Below are positions 31,249 through 39,572 of a DNA stretch of 64,000 nt, in pieces. Position numbers and translations under genes: made by a program. The stretch's first letter is position 1; the number at the start of each line of letters is the position of its first letter. The DNA is from Bordetella petrii (GTDB taxonomy: Bacteria; Pseudomonadota; Gammaproteobacteria; Burkholderiales; Burkholderiaceae_B): the NCBI RefSeq assembly GCF_000067205.1, contig NC_010170.1, forward strand, positions 186,001 to 250,000, written 5' to 3'. Below the pieces are notes generated by a model. The model ran no database searches and was not told where the DNA came from. It saw nothing but the letters and a program-made list of their open reading frames with translations.

Positions 31249-32145
31249 ATGGAGCCACGCGCCGTGGAGAGTGATATGAGCACAGCCCGCGAAGGATGCT
31301 CCTCGATGGACACCTCAGTGCAAAAGAGGTCGAAGAATCTATGCCCTGGAGGAGACAGCCTGGTCAACACTGAGGCGCTTGCACGTTCAGTTTTGCAGCC
31401 TGCAGATCTCAAAGTCGTGTATCTGACGCTTAGTTCGGACAGTACCGCTCGACATTCAGACGACCTTCGAGCTTTTGGGTTTGAGGTTTCTGTTTATTCC
31501 AGCGTAGCTGCTATGCGCTCTGCCATTTCTGTTCACGCGCCTGCCATTGTTGCGCTTGAGGCAGAGCCGACCACAGTTCATCTCGCTGTTGCTCAACTAC
31601 GGCTTGTGCTTCGCCGCGCCAGCATAGTCGTGGTCTCACGTTTTCCGGATCGGTTGTCGCGCGTTGGGGCAATGCTGTCTGGGGCGGACGCTTGTGTTGA
31701 CGCTATGCCTGACTCTCTTGAGCTAATGGCGGCACTCTTGGCCTCCAAGCGCCGCCTGCAAATCGAAGAGGAGCTTCAGAGCGGTGTTTCCTCCCTTATT
31801 AACGCATCAGCCAAGCCAGATGCCCCTGAAGGGAAATCAGACGTTACAGTCGAATTTGGCCCAAACGCGCAGTGGCATTTAGCCGAGAACGGCTGGATCC
31901 TGGTGGCGCCAAACGGTACCAGGATAGATCTGAATCATTCGGAGCGGAAGATCATGACCTGGCTTCTCAGCAACCCAAAGCAGCCATTGACACGCGTCAG
32001 CCAAGGTGCGTCATATGACTTGCATAACGGCAGAATTACTCGGCGTCTTGATGTGGCGATTAGCAGACTGAGAAGGAAGGCCACGGCCCATTCGCTCCGC
32101 CTGCCCATACGCAGCATTAGAGGCGAGGGTTACGTTTTCGAGTAA
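31249..32145 (+). CDS. OmpR-type response-regulator-like transcription factor
   Basis: From ATG 31249 (RBS AGGAGA) the product is 298 residues; starts at 31276 and 31306 are alternatives. Residues ~50-165 resemble a receiver domain that lacks a clear phospho-acceptor Asp in the right place (LALEAEPTTV), so it may be an unphosphorylated pseudo-receiver. Residues ~200-298 form an OmpR/PhoB winged helix (NHSERKIMTWLLSNP ... RRLDVAISRLRRKA ... IRSIRGEGYVFE). No sensor kinase is adjacent. It is divergent from the IS-split autotransporter gene and probably binds the TAAACAC palindromes. Confidence 0.8.
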   Translation: MEPRAVESDMSTAREGCSSMDTSVQKRSKNLCPGGDSLVNTEALARSVLQPADLKVVYLTLSSDSTARHSDDLRAFGFEVSVYSSVAAMRSAISVHAPAIVALEAEPTTVHLAVAQLRLVLRRASIVVVSRFPDRLSRVGAMLSGADACVDAMPDSLELMAALLASKRRLQIEEELQSGVSSLINASAKPDAPEGKSDVTVEFGPNAQWHLAENGWILVAPNGTRIDLNHSERKIMTWLLSNPKQPLTRVSQGASYDLHNGRITRRLDVAISRLRRKATAHSLRLPIRSIRGEGYVFE

Positions 32146-32225
32146 AACCCGGAGGAACGGGGGTAATCCCCCCGCAAAAGCGTTGAGGTCAGAAGTAGAA
32201 TTTTCTCGTTGAGGAGTTCTACAGC

Positions 32226-32492
32226 ATGAAGAAGTCACGATTCACGGACAGCCAGATCATCGAAGCCATCAAACGGGTGGAAGCCGGCCTTGCGGTACCC
32301 GAACTGTGCCGGGAGCTGGGCATCAGCTCGGCGACGTTCTACAAGTGGCGATCGAAGTACGGTGGCATGGACGTGTCGCTGATGGCACGGATGAAGGAGC
32401 TGGAAGCCGAGAACGCGCGCCTGCGCAAGATGTACGTCGAGGAGAAGCTCAAGGCCGAGATCGTGACGGAGGCGCTCGAAAAAAAGTGGTGA
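32226..32492 (+). CDS. IS407-like transposase OrfA (element A)
   Basis: The 88-residue protein has an HTH ([39 protein letters not shown]) and a coiled C-terminus ([18 protein letters not shown]). Near the stop lies an A-rich run followed by G (GAAAAAAAGTGG) suitable for -1 ribosomal slippage into orfB. Confidence 0.9.
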   Translation: MKKSRFTDSQIIEAIKRVEAGLAVPELCRELGISSATFYKWRSKYGGMDVSLMARMKELEAENARLRKMYVEEKLKAEIVTEALEKKW

Positions 32493-33313
32493 GGCCATCT
32501 CGCCGCCGCGAGATGGCCCGACGTGCCGTGCAAGATCACGGCGTATCAATCCGGATGGCTTGCGAGGCGTTCAGCATTAGCCAGACCTGCTATCGGTACA
32601 TCGCCAAGACCGACGCCGAGAACGAGGAGATCGCAAACTGGCTGCTTCGCCTGACGGACAACCACCGCAATTGGGGCTTTGGGTTGTGCTTTCTGTACCT
32701 GCGTAATGTCCGCGGCTTGCGGTGGAACCACAAGCGCGTGTACCGGATCTACCGCGAGCTCGAGTTGAACTTGCGGATCAAACCGCGCAAACGGCTGGTT
32801 CGGCAGGCGCCCGAGCCGTTGACGGTACCTACCCAGGTCAACCAGGTGTGGTCGATGGACTTCATGCACGACCAACTTGCCGACGGACGTAGCATCCGAG
32901 TGCTGAACGTGATCTACGACTTTAACCGCGAGGCGCTGGGCATCGAGGTCGACTTCTCGTTGCCTTCAGAGCGTGTGATTCGCACGCTCAAGCAGATCAT
33001 TGGCTGGCGAGGAAAACCCTCGGCGATTCGTTGCGACAACGGTCCGGAGTACCTGAGTGCGGCCATTGTGCAGTGGGCAAGCACATGGGGCATCAAGCTC
33101 GAATATATTCAACCGGGCCGACCCCAGCAGAACGCCTACGTCGAGCGATTCAACCGGACCGTTCGCTACGAATGGCTGTCCCAATATCATTGGGACGATC
33201 TGGATCACGTTCAGCGTGTCGCTACGCAGTGGATGTGGTCCTACAATCACGAGCGCCCGAACATGGCACTGGGCGGATTTACCCCGAAACAGCGGCTCGC
33301 CATGGCCGCATAG
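32486..33313 (+). CDS. IS407-like transposase OrfB (element A)
   Basis: About 275 residues in the -1 frame relative to orfA. The DDE triad is visible as the Asp of [11 protein letters not shown], the Asp of [11 protein letters not shown], and the Glu of [12 protein letters not shown]. The product is probably made as OrfAB through the A-rich slip site at about 32479-32486. Apparently intact. Confidence 0.88.
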   Translation: MVRPSRRREMARRAVQDHGVSIRMACEAFSISQTCYRYIAKTDAENEEIANWLLRLTDNHRNWGFGLCFLYLRNVRGLRWNHKRVYRIYRELELNLRIKPRKRLVRQAPEPLTVPTQVNQVWSMDFMHDQLADGRSIRVLNVIYDFNREALGIEVDFSLPSERVIRTLKQIIGWRGKPSAIRCDNGPEYLSAAIVQWASTWGIKLEYIQPGRPQQNAYVERFNRTVRYEWLSQYHWDDLDHVQRVATQWMWSYNHERPNMALGGFTPKQRLAMAA

Positions 33314-33372
33314 CGTTCCTACTTCTGGCAAACGCTAAAAATGGGGGGATTACCCGGGCAGCAACGCTTATT

Positions 33373-33705
33373 TCAGTCCGTAACTTGTTCCGAATGTCTT
33401 GTGCAAAGCTGGTCTGCCAAGACTTCTATTTTAGTGTTCAACAAGGTCATAGATTCAATGCATAGCGAGATTAGGTCGTCGGTATGGATGTGATCAATTA
33501 GTTTCACTTCATCGCTTCCGTCTTCGGTTAGCGCATGATCACGTAACACGTGCAGTAATGAAGCCACTCCGCATGCGAGAGTGCGTGAAGACTCGAGTGC
33601 GGACAATAAAGGTGTCGCGTCCACTTCGCGTCGGCGAGCGGCCTCGTATATTGTCTTATCAAACCGTCGGCCAAAAAAATATGATGAATGCTTCGAAAGT
33701 TCCAT
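33373..33705 (-). CDS. Hypothetical protein, 110 residues
   Basis: The frame from ATG 33705 encodes a soluble, acidic, mostly helical protein (MELSKHSSYFFGRRFDKTIYEAARRR). I do not recognise a family. No strong RBS is visible. The palindromic operator at 33874-33901 lies about 170 nt upstream, so it could belong to the same regulon as the autotransporter genes. It might be a short regulatory or two-component-associated protein, but nothing in the sequence proves that. Confidence 0.4.
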   Translation of the reverse strand: MELSKHSSYFFGRRFDKTIYEAARRREVDATPLLSALESSRTLACGVASLLHVLRDHALTEDGSDEVKLIDHIHTDDLISLCIESMTLLNTKIEVLADQLCTRHSEQVTD

Positions 33706-33873
33706 TTTGATTCATGAGAAAGTGAGCTGCGTGACGTTGTATGAGTCATTCAGTGCTAGTAGCGTTTTGACTCAGCTACTTCTGAATTTACGCGCGCCCC
33801 ACTCGTGAAACCGGCTAGAACAGTTTGAAGTAGGACTGTAGGCGCTGGGAGCGATGCTATCCGAAAACTCGTA

Positions 33874-33901
33874 AAAAATAAACACGTTTGTGATTATTTT
33901 T
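33874..33901. promoter_or_regulatory. Palindromic operator, 12-bp arms with one mismatch
   Basis: Arms AAAAATAAACAC and GTGATTATTTTT around GTTT share the TAAACAC-N4-GTG core of the sites at 15046 and 31213. It lies between the ends of two minus-strand genes, upstream of the one at 33373. Confidence 0.6.
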
Positions 33902-33925
33902 TACGATTAGATAGGGTAGATGCCT

Positions 33926-34318
33926 TTACTTTTGTGCAAGGCACGACCGAACAAACGCTGCGACCATGGTCCCGAGCATGCGCTTCTCAGCCAACGAAAG
34001 CGCCATGAACTCGTCGAAGCCCACCTCATGGAAAGGCCATCCCGCTGCCAGCCCCTTTTGCTGCCGTGCTTTAGGCATGTAAGACAAAGACTTCTTGGAG
34101 GGCCCATCCTTGGCCTCCTTGCCTTGCCTTAGCCATTCTGGCGTTACATCGAGCGCCTGCGCCAGCTTGATAAGAGCCGCACTTGTAGGTTCTGTGCGCT
34201 GCCCACTTTCATAGTTACCAATAGCGCTCTGCGTTAGCCCGCTTACTGACGCCAGCTCTTTTTGCGTCCAGCCAAAGCGCAATCTGGCACCACGCACTCG
34301 TTGGCCAAATGTTTCCAT
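33926..34318 (-). CDS. XRE/Cro-CI family transcriptional regulator
   Basis: From ATG 34318 the 130-residue protein has an N-terminal HTH_3 (FGQRVRGARLRFGWTQKELASVSGLTQSAIGNYESGQRTEPTSAALIKLAQALDV, residues 3-57) followed by EWLRQG, the usual end of the domain, and a short helical tail. The tail is too short for a peptidase or cupin domain. It stands alone with AT-rich upstream DNA (34340-34480) that probably holds its promoter. Phage-repressor-like or mobile-element control is likely; the target is unknown. Confidence 0.85.
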   Translation of the reverse strand: METFGQRVRGARLRFGWTQKELASVSGLTQSAIGNYESGQRTEPTSAALIKLAQALDVTPEWLRQGKEAKDGPSKKSLSYMPKARQQKGLAAGWPFHEVGFDEFMALSLAEKRMLGTMVAAFVRSCLAQK

Positions 34319-34665
34319 TCTTCTTATAGTTCCCATCCATTGTGCATCGGAAGTTTTGCAATGCTACCAATGAATCGTTTGCATATTTTTTGAACCATAC
34401 TCAACCAGATCGATTAGCCGCCTGCGGCTGAAAGCATATCCTATATGTTTCACAAAAAAATGCAAATAAGTAAACATACGTAACGCGCTAGGGCGCGAGC
34501 ACGGCTTCCAAGGTGACTCCAATCTAGAGATGAAGTCGCAGGCATGACCTTAGCTCCTAGGCGCGACAGCGATAGACCGACCATTCAACATCTGTGGAGA
34601 TCCGGTAATCCCCACAAAACTGGCGCGGTCAGAAGTAGAATTTTCTCATTGAGGAGTTCTACAGC

Positions 34666-34932
34666 ATGAAGCGATCGAGATTCACGGACAGCCAGATCAT
34701 GGACGCACTGAAGCGGGCCGAGGCTGGCTTGGCAGTGCCGGAATTGTGTCGAGAGTTGGGTATCAGCTCGGCGACGTTCTACAAGTGGCGTTCGAAGTAC
34801 GGCGGCATGGACATGTCGATGATGGCGCGCATGAAGGGACTAGAGGCCGAGAACGCCCGGCTGCGCAAGATGTACGTCGAAGAGAAGCTCAAGGCCGAGA
34901 TCGTGACGGAGACGCTTGAAAAAAAGTGGTGA
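34666..34932 (+). CDS. IS407-like transposase OrfA (element B)
   Basis: The 88-residue protein differs from OrfA of element A at a modest number of positions (starts [21 protein letters not shown]). It has the same HTH and coiled C-terminus and the same A-rich slip site (TTGAAAAAAAGTGG) before the stop. Confidence 0.9.
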   Translation: MKRSRFTDSQIMDALKRAEAGLAVPELCRELGISSATFYKWRSKYGGMDMSMMARMKGLEAENARLRKMYVEEKLKAEIVTETLEKKW

Positions 34933-35753
34933 GGCCATCTCGCCGCCGCGAGATGGCCGAGCGTGCCGTGCAGACGCGCGGTGTATCGATTCGGCTGGCC
35001 TGCCAGGCGTTTAGCGTGAGCCAAACGTGTTATCGCTATGTGGCCAAGACTGATGCCGAGAACGAGCAGATAGCCGACTGGCTGCTGCGGCTGACGGATA
35101 ACCATCGAAACTGGGGTTTCGGACTGTGTTTCCTGTACCTGCGCAACGTCAGAGGCTTCACGTGGAATCACAAGCGCGTGTACCGGATCTACCGCGAACT
35201 CGAGTTGAACTTGCGAATCAAGCCACGCAAAAGGCTGGTTCGGCAGTCGCCTGAGCCGCTGACCGTGCCAGCCGCCGCTAACGAGGTCTGGTCGATGGAT
35301 TTCATGCATGACCAACTCGCCGACGGTCGCAGCATCCGGGGCCTGAACGTGATCGACGACTTCAATCGCGAAGCGCTGGGTATCGAAGTGGACTTCTCGT
35401 TGCCCTCCGAGCGTGTGATCCGTGCGCTCAAGCAGATCATCGGCTGGCGAGGCAAGCCCATGGCAATACGTTGTGATAATGGCCCGGAATATCTGAGTTC
35501 GGCAATCGTCGAGTGGGCAGCCAAGTGGGGCATCAAGCTCGAGTATATCCAGCCGGGCAAGCCGCAGCAGAATGCGTATGTCGAGCGGTTCAACCGTACG
35601 GTACGTTATGAATGGCTGTCTCAGTATCACTGGGACGACTTGGACCATGTGCAGCGCGTCGCCACCGAGTGGATGTGGACCTACAATCACGAGCGCCCGA
35701 ATATGGCCCTGGGCGGCTTTACCTCTAAGCAGCAGTTGGCCATGACCGCATAG
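34926..35753 (+). CDS. IS407-like transposase OrfB (element B)
   Basis: The 275-residue protein carries an intact DDE triad (Asp of [11 protein letters not shown], Asp of [11 protein letters not shown], Glu of [12 protein letters not shown]). The frame is -1 relative to orfA and begins [16 protein letters not shown] with a GTG codon. Probably functional. Confidence 0.9.
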   Translation: MVRPSRRREMAERAVQTRGVSIRLACQAFSVSQTCYRYVAKTDAENEQIADWLLRLTDNHRNWGFGLCFLYLRNVRGFTWNHKRVYRIYRELELNLRIKPRKRLVRQSPEPLTVPAAANEVWSMDFMHDQLADGRSIRGLNVIDDFNREALGIEVDFSLPSERVIRALKQIIGWRGKPMAIRCDNGPEYLSSAIVEWAAKWGIKLEYIQPGKPQQNAYVERFNRTVRYEWLSQYHWDDLDHVQRVATEWMWTYNHERPNMALGGFTSKQQLAMTA

Positions 35754-35798
35754 CAGTCCTACTTCTGCGCGCCGCTAAAAATGGGTGGATTACCATCC

Positions 35799-36305
35799 CA
35801 CCCTTGCCTCCGATGACTCATAAAGACATCCTGTGTGTCTTCTGGCGAGACGTTACTCTCCTTGCGGAACGGCCAGAATCCTCAAAAGGAACGTGAATAG
35901 CGAGTTCTTGAGCAACTCACGGGATGTCGTGCGCGTCCACGATGAGTCGAACTGCCGCGCAGCAGACTCCTGCGGCTGCACTAGCTATCGCTGCAATACG
36001 CGTTCGGCATCCCGTCCATAGCGAGTCGCTATTATCTCGAGTGGTACACGAGCTTGCGCTGGGCGCTTGTCATCTTTTTCGGTTCGCGGGCATTCAACAT
36101 GCGAGAAACAGAGCATGCTCCCGCACCGAGATCGCCGCCATGTTGTCAGATCTAGGCCTAAGCTGCAGTACTGATTTCAATCTCGCTTGCCTCTTCTCAT
36201 ATGCTAGGGCCTGAATAATGACGTCGCACCTGTCAGAACGTAAGCGGTTGAGGGCAGCTCGACCCGAAAGCCTGTAAATCGGGCTTTCGGTGGGAATTTC
36301 TTCCT
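35799..36305. other. Non-coding or degraded stretch
   Basis: About 500 bp between element B and the gene at 36306. Short open frames are present on both strands but none has an RBS, recognisable motif or consistent codon use. I see nothing that can be named here. Confidence 0.5.
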
Positions 36306-36674
36306 CTAGCGGGAGTTCCAAGCTTGGCGAATTGAGGACCCATGATGATAGCCAATGTAAAGGGCCGCCGCTGTAGTCTCGAGATTGTTTTCGAGGCTTT
36401 GCTTTAGCAACTGGGGCATCCCTTCCTCAGCAATGTCATAAAAACCAGCACTCAAACCCTGCATATAAGCTTCCAGGACGAAGTCCGCCTGCCAGCAGCC
36501 GGCAGGGAGAGCGCGGATGATGCGGGAGGCTTGACTTGCGCACTCTGCCGCCTGCAACTCGGGCGACCAACCGCCACTCGCTGCAATGCGAGAAAGATCG
36601 TGCAGCAACCGATGCCTGACTCTAGCGGTTCTTAGGACGCGGAACATACGTACGACACAAGCAATCACTTTCAA
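36306..36674 (-). CDS. Hypothetical protein, 122 residues
   Basis: The frame from ATG 36674 encodes a helical, basic N-terminal protein (MKVIACVVRMFRVLRTARVRHRLL) with Ala-rich helices and two Cys residues in the middle. It is not recognised. Codon use is typical of a GC-rich host, which supports real coding. No domain, signal peptide or operon partner is visible. Confidence 0.45.
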   Translation of the reverse strand: MKVIACVVRMFRVLRTARVRHRLLHDLSRIAASGGWSPELQAAECASQASRIIRALPAGCWQADFVLEAYMQGLSAGFYDIAEEGMPQLLKQSLENNLETTAAALYIGYHHGSSIRQAWNSR

Positions 36675-36737
36675 TCTGAACGGAACTAAGGTTGATGCTG
36701 CATTGTGACGATGCAGAAAATGCGGCTGTCAGGTCTG

Positions 36738-36779
36738 CCGTACACGGTGGCAAGGTGAGGGGCATGCCACCGTGTACGG
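36738..36779. repeat. Perfect 15-bp inverted repeat (hairpin)
   Basis: Arms CCGTACACGGTGGCA and its complement flank a 12-nt loop. There is no T tract, so it is not a standard terminator. It sits 25-65 bp left of the AACAC/GTGTTT-type sites at 36803-36850 and could be a protein-binding or recombination site. Confidence 0.6.
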
Positions 36780-36802
36780 TTCCCTGTGGGGTACGCATCT
36801 AC

Positions 36803-36850
36803 AAATACACACGCGTGTTTATATTTAAACACATTCGTAGTGTTTTGTGG
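36803..36850. promoter_or_regulatory. Possible tandem operator sites related to TAAACAC-N4-GTGTTTA
   Basis: The stretch holds AATACAC-N4-GTGTTTA and, overlapping its right side, TAAACAC followed by GTAGTGTTTT. The half-sites match the operator core at 15046 and 31213, but each pair has two or more mismatches. AT-rich context suggests a promoter. Confidence 0.4.
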
Positions 36851-36989
36851 GGCTTCCAGGGATTGGATCTAGTCGATCACGCATTGTTCGAGGAGCGTAT
36901 CGAGCAGCTTTGAAGCTGTGTAGCCCCACTCGCCGCATTGCGATGCAGGTCGAGCGTGGCCCTGCCACTATCAACTGGGGTCGCTAGGG

Positions 36990-37166
36990 ATGATCGCGTT
37001 TGACGGTGGTTTGACCTGCTCCCCTAAGGTCGCGCTCGGCGTACTGGTTGAGGCTCTCGTGGCCTACGGTTTTTCTGAGCAGCTATTTGATCTTGCAGAT
37101 CCCGAGCTAGATCTTGAGGGGCAAGCAAGAGACGCCGCCCGTCGGCCGATGCGCGGGCGAAAGTAG
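36990..37166 (+). CDS. Small hypothetical protein, 58 residues
   Basis: ATG 36990 opens a frame encoding MIAFDGGLTCSPKVALGVLVEALVAYGFSEQL... ending in MRGRK. Composition looks protein-like, but the RBS is weak (CTAGGG close to the start). It is not recognised. Could be a fragment. Confidence 0.3.
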   Translation: MIAFDGGLTCSPKVALGVLVEALVAYGFSEQLFDLADPELDLEGQARDAARRPMRGRK

Positions 37167-37520
37167 ATCAGAGCATAGGCACTGCAAGGCAGTGGATGCC
37201 ATTGCGTCCGTGACGGTGCCCCCGACAGGTCGACGGGATTGGTCATAACGCAACACCTTAGAGGGGTGTATCAGGAGGCGCCAGGGACTTGCTGACTTTT
37301 TTGACGGAGTGACCAAGCGTACTGCCGTTCAGAGTGGGGCGTGCATCCAACTCCGCTGCGTGATTCGGTTATGGCAGTGAGCCATGATCCATGCCGCTTG
37401 CCAGCGTTGGAAAAGTAGAATGTGGAGTTGCGAAGGTACATGGTCGGGGCGGCAAGTCGCGGGCAAGGGCCGATTTGCGAGGACCAAGTGAGCGAGCCTC
37501 TATAAGGGAGAGAGGGAGAA

Positions 37521-37952
37521 ATGAAGAAGACCGCGGCCGCACTGATTGCCTCTATTGCCCTCGTAGGGTCTGCGGGGGCGACTGATGATGATGAGGCATT
37601 CAGGATACCGGCATCCGTTGGGAGGCTAATCCTTGCCTGCACACCGAATCCGATTGCAAACACGCCGGGTGCAGAGTGTTATGCGCTGATTGCGTTGGGA
37701 ATCCAGGCCGGTGGGGGCATGGCGCGCCTGCACACATTGGATGGCATGGAGGGACTGACAAGCGCACAAAGAGAGCGGCTCAGCCACTTTGACGTCCGTC
37801 GGGGCTGTGCCGAGCGTGCAGACTACGCCACGATTGCCCGCGTTGCCTTGAAACGGATCAAGAGAATGGGCTACGACGACTCAGAGATCGCCCTGACAGC
37901 CCTTTACCGCGCGTTCCAGGAAGGCCCCATCTGTGGCGGAACCAAGGAATAG
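37521..37952 (+). CDS. Rap1a/Tai-like secreted small protein
   Basis: The 143-residue product, with RBS GGGAGAGAGGGAGAA before ATG 37521, has a Sec signal peptide (MKKTAAALIASIALVGSAGA). The mature part has four Cys and the pattern C...ECYALIALGIQAG...GC...YATIARVALKRIKRM...ALTALYRAFQEGPICG, which resembles the Rap1a/Tai immunity family (periplasmic proteins that neutralise T6SS amidase effectors). It is followed by two decayed paralogues, so this is a small tandem family. The family assignment is by pattern only; no effector gene is near. Confidence 0.5.
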   Translation: MKKTAAALIASIALVGSAGATDDDEAFRIPASVGRLILACTPNPIANTPGAECYALIALGIQAGGGMARLHTLDGMEGLTSAQRERLSHFDVRRGCAERADYATIARVALKRIKRMGYDDSEIALTALYRAFQEGPICGGTKE

Positions 37953-37980
37953 AACTCCTAGCTCGTAGAGAGGGCGTTAA

Positions 37981-38429
37981 TGAAGAACGTCGCCGCTGCT
38001 GTGGTCGCTTTAGCCCCCCCTCATGGGGTCTGCGGGTGCCACCGAACAGGTCTCTTTCAACAAAGTGAACGACTACGTCAGGATGTGCGACCGTCCGTTG
38101 GCTGAGGGATGAGCGAAGCGTGCGTCGTCTACCGGGAAATGGCCACACAGGGGTCGATGATGGCGCTGCTCCACGAGTTCAATGCCGAAAAGGACGGTCT
38201 CGATCCTAACTCAATATCGCGTCGCATGCTGCGACGTTACTCCACGCCATTTTCGTGCCCCGACGGGGGCGACGCCAGCTACGGTGAAGTGCGAAAAGTG
38301 ATGATTAAACGGATCAAAGCAAGGGGATACTCCGAGGAACACTTGGCGCTGCCCCGCATGATGGAGGCCCTTTCGAAGCTCCGATCTGCAAGGGCGCAAC
38401 CAAATAACCAACCTGAAAGAGAGAGGTAG
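37981..38429 (+). pseudogene. Frameshifted paralogue of the Rap1a-like gene
   Basis: It starts like its neighbour (MKNVAAAVVALA), shifts frame at a C7 run near 38016 (continuing LMGSAGATEQVSFNKVNDYVRMCDRPLAEG), then needs a second shift at about 38110 to continue SEACVVYREMATQGSMMALL...YGEVRKVMIKRIKARGYSEEHLALPRMMEALSKL. The aligned Cys and the IKRIKARGY segment match the intact copy. Two indels make it a pseudogene. Confidence 0.7.
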
Positions 38430-38431
38430 AG

Positions 38432-38490
38432 ATGAGGAAGACCGTCGCCCTGATCGCTTCGTTTGCCCTTTCTGACAGGCGTACTGCTTA
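38432..38490 (+). pseudogene. Third Rap1a-like gene, only the signal peptide start remains
   Basis: ATG 38432 encodes MRKTVALIASFAL, matching the signal peptides of the two preceding copies, then loses similarity within about 45 nt. The first terminal repeat of the Tn7-like right end begins at 38498, so the gene was cut by the element end or by a deletion next to it. Confidence 0.55.
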
Positions 38491-38497
38491 TCATGCG

Positions 38498-38624
38498 TCG
38501 ACAGAGTTTTGTTTAAAACAAAAACGGGAACACATCTGAAATGGATAGTTCGACAGAGTTCGAAGCACGTTTTAAAAACCCACCTCCGAACGCCGAGTTC
38601 GACGGACTTTATTCTTGATTTTCA
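38498..38624. repeat. Right end of Tn7-like element 1 with three TnsB-type repeats
   Basis: Three co-oriented repeats, TCGACAGAGTTTTG (38498), TCGACAGAGTTCG (38550) and TCGACGGACTTTATTC (38599), are spaced about 50 bp apart, and the terminus TTGATTTTCA ends at 38624. Multiple spaced ~20-bp repeats inside an end are the signature of TnsB binding. The last repeat is the inverted counterpart of the first left-end repeat. Confidence 0.6.
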
Positions 38625-38626
38625 GT

Positions 38627-39476
38627 TTGAAGAGTGAGAATAAAGTCTGTCGGAGGATAATAAAGTCAGTCGACGAAAATTGCGGCTAACTTCTCCTATT
38701 TCCTGCAAAATTACGGTAATGTCGGTTTTGTGCGGTTTGGTCACCAGTTGCGGATGGCAGTCTCGCTCGCGTGTCGCGTTCTATAGATTTTGGCTCAGTC
38801 CTGTAGCGGCCAGTGGAAATAGGAGATCGCATTTCGGCCTCATCACGTCATGTCCCGACGCTTCAGAAAAGTCGCTCGGGTTGAGTTCAGAAATCGAACT
38901 TTGGGCCCGAGCGCTCTCTCGTATCAGACGGACGTAACGCTCAATCCGGTTGCGGCGAGCACTGGCACGGCCTGGAGAGGTAGCCGAACTCGCTTCGGAT
39001 CGTGCGAAAAGTAGCCGTTGCCGCTTCTCTAGAAGACGGGGTGCAATGCGCCGCCGCAGCTGTGGCCATACGCGGCGAATTGCAGTCACTGCGTGGGTGG
39101 GACATTGCAAGTCGTTGCGATAGGCGCCTTAAGCTTAGACGACGGATCTTCGCGTGTATCCGGACGTGGCCTTCGACTTCGGCCGCATTCGACCCAAAGC
39201 TGCGGGCGTAGCTCCGTCAGCCCCTTGAGCCAGCGGCTGCTGCAGATCAACGCCTGCCAGTTCCACTATTAGTGGCCACGTTCCAAAACCGCCGCTTGTC
39301 GCCTACGACAGTTCGCTGGTAGTCCGATTCTCAGCCAACTCGATGTGGAGGATGAGAGTTCGCGCCGCTGCCGATGCATCTGGTGTCGCCGAGCATTGAC
39401 GCCTAGCAGTCCGCGGTGTCGCTTTTTCGCTGCTGGTTCAATGGGGTCGCGAGTCGGTAAGGGGCATGCTTCAACA
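38627..39476 (+). repeat. 850-bp direct repeat, copy 2 (left end of a second Tn7-like element)
   Basis: The sequence begins with the terminus TGAAGAGTGAGAATAAAG at 38628, only 3 bp after the right end of element 1. It matches 13931-14779 with scattered substitutions and small indels. The cysteine-rich frame noted in copy 1 has a Cys-to-Phe change and a frameshift here, so copy 2 is decaying. Confidence 0.8.
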
Positions 39477-39572
39477 CGCAAGCCGAGGTTACGCATCGCT
39501 GAGTCATATCGTGTATAAACATGACACTATTTGACAGAACTGCGCTAGGGACTTATCAGGCAGGGAGCGGCT

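Larger units (their letters stand above)
32162..33354 (+). mobile_element. IS3-family (IS407-like) insertion sequence A (1193 bp)
   Basis: Terminal repeats GGTAATCCCCCC / GGGGGGATTACC and a 4-bp target duplication CGGG (32158-32161 and 33355-33358) bound the element. Four-bp duplications are typical of the IS407 subgroup. It landed 16 bp after the regulator stop codon and leaves that gene intact. It is a diverged sister of the element at 34604. Confidence 0.92.
34604..35794 (+). mobile_element. IS3-family (IS407-like) insertion sequence B (1191 bp)
   Basis: Ends GGTAATCC and GGATTACC are flanked by a 4-bp target duplication ATCC (34600-34603 and 35795-35798). The element is the same design as element A at 32162 but diverged in sequence throughout, so it is a separate arrival rather than a recent copy. 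Confidence 0.92.
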
